A DNA stretch of 9,450 nucleotides from JAUWCW01 sp030609125 [NCBI: Candidatus Rokuibacteriota bacterium] (lineage in GTDB: Bacteria; JAUVQV01), in assembly GCA_030609125.1 (NCBI GenBank), contig JAUWCW010000054.1, forward strand, positions 1-9,450, in the 5' to 3' direction. The position numbers and the translations under genes were made by a program. The notes below the pieces were generated by a model that worked only from the letters and a program-made list of their open reading frames with translations, did no database searches and was not told the DNA's origin. Numbering within the stretch: position 1 is the first letter of the stretch; each line of letters starts with the position of its first letter. This document shows, piece by piece, positions 6,114 to 9,450 of the stretch.

Positions 6114-7453
6114 GGGCTTAAGGAGGAAGGCTCCTCGCCCTGGTCCGCTGCGATGTCCGCACCCAGAGAGTTCAGCAGGTCCCAGAAGCCGGGGAAGCTG
6201 GTGTTCACGCAGTCCGTGTCTTCGACGGCGGTCTCGCCCGGCAGGGCGCAGGCGGCGACGGCGAGGGCCATGGCCACGCGGTGGTCCCCGTGGCTCCGGC
6301 AGGCGTTGCCGCGCAGGGTTCCGCCGCCTTCGAGGACCAGCCCGTCGGGGCGTTCGGTCACCCTGCCTCCGAGGCGGCCCAGTTCGGAGGCCATGGTGCT
6401 GATCCGGTCCGACTCCTTCACCCGAAGCTCCGCCGCGCCGCTGAAGACGGTCGTGCCTTCGGCGAAGAGGGCGAGAACCGCAAGGATCGGGAACTCGTCT
6501 ATGGCGCGGGGAACCATTTCGGGGGGGACGCGTGTACCGCGAAGGGTGCTCGACCTGGCCGTGATGTCCGCCACGGGCTCGCCGCACGCCTCCGTCTCTC
6601 CGGAGAGGGAAATGTCTCCTCCCATGGCGCGGACAACGTCCAGAAAACCTGTTCTTGTCGGGTTGACGCAGACACCGCGCACGGTTACCTGCGAACCGGG
6701 GACGATGAGGGCCGCGGCGAGGAGAAAGGCCGCCGACGAAGGGTCCCCGGGAACCGCAAGGTCCCTGCCCTCCCAGGACTGCCCCCCCCGCAGGCGCACG
6801 GTGGTTCCGGAGGAGACGGCGTCGACGCCGAGAAAGCGGAGCATCCGCTCCGTGTGGTCCCGCGAGAGGGCCGGCTCGATCAATTCCGTCTCGCCCTCGG
6901 CCAGAAGACCCGCCAGCAGGAGGGCGGATTTCACCTGGGCGGAAGCGACGGGCGTGCGGTAGGCCCTGGCCTTCAGGCCGCCCCCGCGAATGGCGAGGGG
7001 AGGGAACCGGCCCTCCCGCCTCCCGTCGATGGACGCCCCCATGAGCCTGAGGGGCTCGACGACGCGCATCATGGGCCGGCGTCGGAGGTAGCTGTCGCCG
7101 GTGAGGACGCAGAAGAAGGGGTGAGCCGCCAGCATGCCCGCCATAAGCCTGATGCCGGTGCCGGAATTTCCGAAGTCGAGAACGCCTGCCGGTTCCTTCC
7201 ACCCGCCCCGTCCCACGCCCGCGACTGTAAGGGGGTCATCCCCCCACTCGCCGGCGGTGACGCCGAGGGCCCGGAGCACACGGCAGGTGTCGCGGACATC
7301 TTCGCCGCCGGAGAGGCCTCCGAGAGTGCTTTCACCAACGGCCTGGGAGGCGAGTATGAGGGCCCGGTGTGAAATGGACTTGTCCCCCGGCACCGTGCAT
7401 TCGCCGGCCAGGGATGAAACGGGACGAACGACGACGCGCCCCATCTCAGGCAT
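6110..7453 (-). CDS. aroA: EPSP synthase (3-phosphoshikimate 1-carboxyvinyltransferase), class II type
   Basis: It joins phosphoenolpyruvate to shikimate 3-phosphate, the sixth shikimate-pathway step. From ATG 7453 it is 447 residues, a normal length. Motifs seen are PGDKSISHRA (22-31), DFGNSGTGIRLMAG (93-106), SAQVKSALL (171-179), RDHTERML (198-205), NPTRTGF (264-270), DEFP (319-322), RVKESDRI (344-351) and SHGDHRVAMA (387-396). The set G-D-K-x, S-A-Q-x-K, R-x-H-x-E and N-x-T-R is that of class II EPSP synthases. The position that is Ala in the glyphosate-resistant CP4 enzyme (GNAATG) is Gly here (GNSGTG). The start is ATG 7453, overlapping the tyrA end by 8 nt, or ATG 7444, just 1 nt past the tyrA stop; both fit coupling to tyrA. 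The frame also stays open upstream in the shadow of tyrA. Confidence 0.96.
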   Translation of the reverse strand: MPEMGRVVVRPVSSLAGECTVPGDKSISHRALILASQAVGESTLGGLSGGEDVRDTCRVLRALGVTAGEWGDDPLTVAGVGRGGWKEPAGVLDFGNSGTGIRLMAGMLAAHPFFCVLTGDSYLRRRPMMRVVEPLRLMGASIDGRREGRFPPLAIRGGGLKARAYRTPVASAQVKSALLLAGLLAEGETELIEPALSRDHTERMLRFLGVDAVSSGTTVRLRGGQSWEGRDLAVPGDPSSAAFLLAAALIVPGSQVTVRGVCVNPTRTGFLDVVRAMGGDISLSGETEACGEPVADITARSSTLRGTRVPPEMVPRAIDEFPILAVLALFAEGTTVFSGAAELRVKESDRISTMASELGRLGGRVTERPDGLVLEGGGTLRGNACRSHGDHRVAMALAVAACALPGETAVEDTDCVNTSFPGFWDLLNSLGADIAADQGEEPSSLSP

Positions 7454-8330
7454 CGCTCCCGCCGCCGCCCGGCGTGAGGGAGCGGCGGACGGTGCGCGCC
7501 GCGTTGAAGGCCTTTTCCAGGCCGGTCCCGTCCTTCTCGCGGACGAGGTCCCGCAGGTGGGCCATCTCCTCGATGAAGCTGTCCACCGCCTCCAGTACCT
7601 CGTCACGGTTGTCGAGGCAGATGTCGCGCCACATGACGGCGTCGGAGGCGGCGATCCTCGTGAAATCCCTGAAGCCCCCGCCGGTGTATCCCAGCAGGCC
7701 GGGATGCTCCCCGTCGGCGGCGGCGGCGGCGTTCACCAGGGCGTAGGCGACGATGTGGGGAAGGTGGCTGATGACCGCCAGGATGCGGTCGTGGAGAGCG
7801 GGGTCCATGATCTCCACTCTCGACCCGACCCCCTCCCAGAGTTTTCTCACTATTTCGACGGCGTTGGAAGAGGCGCTCCTGCCGGGGGTGAGGATGCAGC
7901 GCGCCCCCTGGAAGAGCTCGGGGAAGGAGGCGGCGAAGCCGGAGTTCTCCGTGCCGGCTATCGGGTGTCCGCCGACGAAAGAGACCCCCGGGGGCAGCAC
8001 TTCTTCCGCCATTTGCGTCAGGCCGAGTTTGGTGCTGCCCACGTCGGTCACCACCGCCCCGTCGGGCAGGAGGGGCGCGATCTCCCTGAGCGCCTCGGGA
8101 ATCAGAAGAACGGGGAGGGCGAGGACGACGATGTCCGATTTCGGCGCCGCCGCGGCCGCTGTCGCACAGGCTTCGTCGACGGCGCCGCAGGCGAGGGCCT
8201 CCTTCCTGATCTCCTCCCTCCGGGCGACTCCGAGAACGTGGTAGGGCAGGCTTTTCGCCTTGACGGCGCGTACGAGGGAGCCGCCGATCAGGCCCAGGCC
8301 GATGACGGTGAGCGTTGGAGCGGGCTTCAA
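7446..8330 (-). CDS. tyrA: Prephenate dehydrogenase
   Basis: This 294-residue enzyme oxidatively decarboxylates prephenate toward 4-hydroxyphenylpyruvate for tyrosine. It shows the nucleotide-binding VIGLGLIGGSL (9-19); DVGSTK (96-101); VGGHPIAGTENSG (119-131); the catalytic histidine region SHLPHIVAYAL (188-198); and GGFRDFTRIAASDAVMW (218-234), whose TRIA arginine binds substrate. There is no C-terminal ACT domain and no chorismate mutase part, so feedback control probably acts at AroF. NAD or NADP preference cannot be set from motifs alone. The start codon is TTG at 8330, 5 nt after the aroF stop, with AAGG immediately upstream. No ATG lies before the dinucleotide-binding strand, so the TTG is the sensible choice. 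Confidence 0.94.
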   Translation of the reverse strand: MKPAPTLTVIGLGLIGGSLVRAVKAKSLPYHVLGVARREEIRKEALACGAVDEACATAAAAAPKSDIVVLALPVLLIPEALREIAPLLPDGAVVTDVGSTKLGLTQMAEEVLPPGVSFVGGHPIAGTENSGFAASFPELFQGARCILTPGRSASSNAVEIVRKLWEGVGSRVEIMDPALHDRILAVISHLPHIVAYALVNAAAAADGEHPGLLGYTGGGFRDFTRIAASDAVMWRDICLDNRDEVLEAVDSFIEEMAHLRDLVREKDGTGLEKAFNAARTVRRSLTPGGGGSDA

Positions 8331-8335
8331 GGCCT

Positions 8336-9349
8336 TCAGACTTCCCGGCCCAGGAAGACGGCCATCTTCCCGATGTCCTCCATGAGGGAGGCGAAGCGCC
8401 CGGGCATGAGCGACTGGGGCCCGTCACAGAGAGCGTTCTCGGGATCGGGGTGGACCTCGATCATCAGCCCGTCGGCGCCCGCGGCCAGGGCGGCGAGGGA
8501 GATGGAATGAATGAAGTCCCAGCGGCCCGCCGCGTGGCTTGGGTCGACGATAACGGGCAGGTGGGACAGGTCCTTCATGGACGGGACGGCGGCCATGTCG
8601 ATCATGTTGCGGGTGAAGGTCTCGAAGGTGCGGATGCCCCTCTCGCAGAGGATGACGTTGGGGTTGCCGTTGCTGACGATGTATTCCGCCGAGAGGAGCA
8701 GGTCCTTGATGGTGGCCGAGAGGCCCCGCTTGAGCAGGATCGGCTTGTTGAGCATCCCCACTTCCTTGAGGAGACGGAAGTTCTGCATGTTTCGGGCGCC
8801 GACCTGGATGACGTCGGCGTAGCGGTCGAGGATCTCCGCGTCCCGGGGGTCCATGATCTCCGTCACGACGGGCAGTCCCGTCTCGTCACGGGCCTCGGCG
8901 AGATAGCGGAGGCCCTCCTCCTCGAGCCCCTGAAAGGAGTAGGGGGAGGTGCGGGGCTTGAAGGCGCCGCCCCGCAGCAGCACCGCGCCGGCATCCTTTA
9001 CGCTGCGGGCGGTTGCGAGGAGCATCTCTCTGCTCTCGACGGCGCAGGGGCCGGCGATGACGGCAATCTTCTTCCCTCCCACCCCGACCCCCCTGACATC
9101 GACGACGGTGTCCTCCCGGCGGAACTCGCGGCTCACGAGCTTGAAGGGCTTCATGATGGGGAGGACCTGGTCGACACCGGGGAGCATCGCCAGGGGGATC
9201 TCACGGAGGGCCGCCTCGTCGCCGATGGCGCCGATGACGGTGCGTTCCACCCCTTTCGAGACGTGGGGCTTGAGACCCGCGGCCTCGATCCTGTCGATGA
9301 CCTGATCGATCTCGGCTTGGGTGGCTTCGGGCTTCAGTACGATAATCAT
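8336..9349 (-). CDS. aroF: 3-deoxy-7-phosphoheptulonate (DAHP) synthase, type I-beta, with N-terminal regulatory domain
   Basis: It condenses phosphoenolpyruvate and erythrose 4-phosphate, the first committed step of aromatic biosynthesis. It is 337 residues and collinear with the Thermotoga maritima enzyme: the four metal ligands fall at the same numbers, Cys102 (AGPCAVES), His272 (DPSHAAGR), Glu298 (MIEVHPDP) and Asp309 (CDGPQSL). The active-site stretch [16 protein letters not shown] is at 126-141. Residues 1-65 ([10 protein letters not shown] onward) form the ferredoxin/ACT-like domain that gives tyrosine or phenylalanine feedback inhibition in the Thermotoga enzyme; control here is inferred by homology. 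The ATG follows GGGGAG (9356-9361) with a 6-nt spacer, and a promoter-like pair lies about 70-95 bases upstream. It is the first gene of the aromatic cluster in this window. Confidence 0.96.
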   Translation of the reverse strand: MIIVLKPEATQAEIDQVIDRIEAAGLKPHVSKGVERTVIGAIGDEAALREIPLAMLPGVDQVLPIMKPFKLVSREFRREDTVVDVRGVGVGGKKIAVIAGPCAVESREMLLATARSVKDAGAVLLRGGAFKPRTSPYSFQGLEEEGLRYLAEARDETGLPVVTEIMDPRDAEILDRYADVIQVGARNMQNFRLLKEVGMLNKPILLKRGLSATIKDLLLSAEYIVSNGNPNVILCERGIRTFETFTRNMIDMAAVPSMKDLSHLPVIVDPSHAAGRWDFIHSISLAALAAGADGLMIEVHPDPENALCDGPQSLMPGRFASLMEDIGKMAVFLGREV

Positions 9350-9355
9350 GCGTTT

Positions 9356-9361
9356 CTCCCC
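9356..9361 (-). promoter_or_regulatory. aroF ribosome binding site
   Basis: GGGGAG on the minus strand lies 6 nt before the aroF ATG. It is one of the clearer Shine-Dalgarno sites in the window and supports this start codon. Confidence 0.75.
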
Positions 9362-9379
9362 TGCGTTGTCAGCGTGGAT

Positions 9380-9406
9380 TTCCCGGCAGGCGCGGTCGTG
9401 CCGGAA
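9380..9406 (-). promoter_or_regulatory. Hairpin in the aroF leader
   Basis: On the minus strand TTCCGGCA (9406-9399), a 10-nt loop and TGCCGGGAA (9388-9380) form an eight-pair stem with a single bulged G. If transcription begins about 7 nt past the proposed -10 box, the hairpin would sit at the extreme 5' end of the message. No T-run follows it, so it is not an intrinsic terminator. A stability or leader-control role is possible. Confidence 0.4.
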
Positions 9407-9413
9407 TGCGCCA

Positions 9414-9443
9414 CTTGTACCGTTTTCCCCGGGTTCTTGTCAA
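9414..9443 (-). promoter_or_regulatory. Candidate promoter of the aroF-tyrA-aroA-cmk operon
   Basis: On the minus strand a perfect TTGACA (9443-9438) is followed after 18 nt by TACAAG (9419-9414), four of six matches to TATAAT. The predicted start lies near 9407, leaving a leader of about 58 nt before aroF. The -35 box is strong, the -10 box weak. Confidence 0.5.
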
Positions 9444-9450
9444 CACGTGA

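Noticed and set aside
6114-7202. N-terminal extension of the cmk frame through aroA
   Set aside because: Arg/Gly/Pro-rich shadow of aroA; the cmk ATG at 6113 in an ATGA overlap is the real start.

Overview
The window is GC-rich bacterial chromosome. Its layout is one long minus-strand run of housekeeping genes, plus one plus-strand gene that enters from the left edge. The ispH-rpsA pairing, the Thermotoga-like type I-beta DAHP synthase, the six-repeat S1 protein and the high GC suggest an anaerobic, Firmicutes-like or Synergistota-type bacterium. That placement is inference from gene content only; the window holds no rRNA or other phylogenetic marker.

Right part (9443 down to 5427, minus strand): a promoter-like site is followed by aroF (DAHP synthase with an N-terminal regulatory domain), tyrA (prephenate dehydrogenase), aroA (class II-type EPSP synthase) and cmk (cytidylate kinase). 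These genes are tightly packed, with a 5-nt gap, an 8-nt overlap and an ATGA overlap, as expected of a translationally coupled operon. It covers the entry to the shikimate pathway, its next-to-last step and the tyrosine branch. cmk is the nucleotide-metabolism passenger often found next to aroA.

Middle (5409 down to 4204): an ATP-grasp ligase related to D-Ala-D-Ala ligases. It lacks the usual N-terminal Ddl signature and has an uncertain start in a locally AT-richer stretch.

Left-centre (4203 down to 856): a roughly 260-nt intergenic region carries a good sigma70-type promoter, with a 15-nt direct repeat abutting its -35 box. A leader of about 180 nt follows. Next comes a broken ispH: the N-terminal ~55 codons and the C-terminal ~40 codons are both recognisable, but about 200 codons between them are missing and the ends are joined out of frame. 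Then come rpsA (ribosomal protein S1, six S1 repeats, acidic N-terminal extension) and sppA (signal peptide peptidase).

Left edge (1-851, plus strand): the 3' part of an AIM24-family gene, convergent with sppA and separated from it by only 4 nt.

The most noteworthy observation is the internally deleted ispH. The repeat-flanked promoter driving the ispH-rpsA-sppA unit and the atypical ATP-grasp ligase come next. I see no mobile element, CRISPR array, tRNA or rRNA, and no convincing new defence or biosynthetic system.
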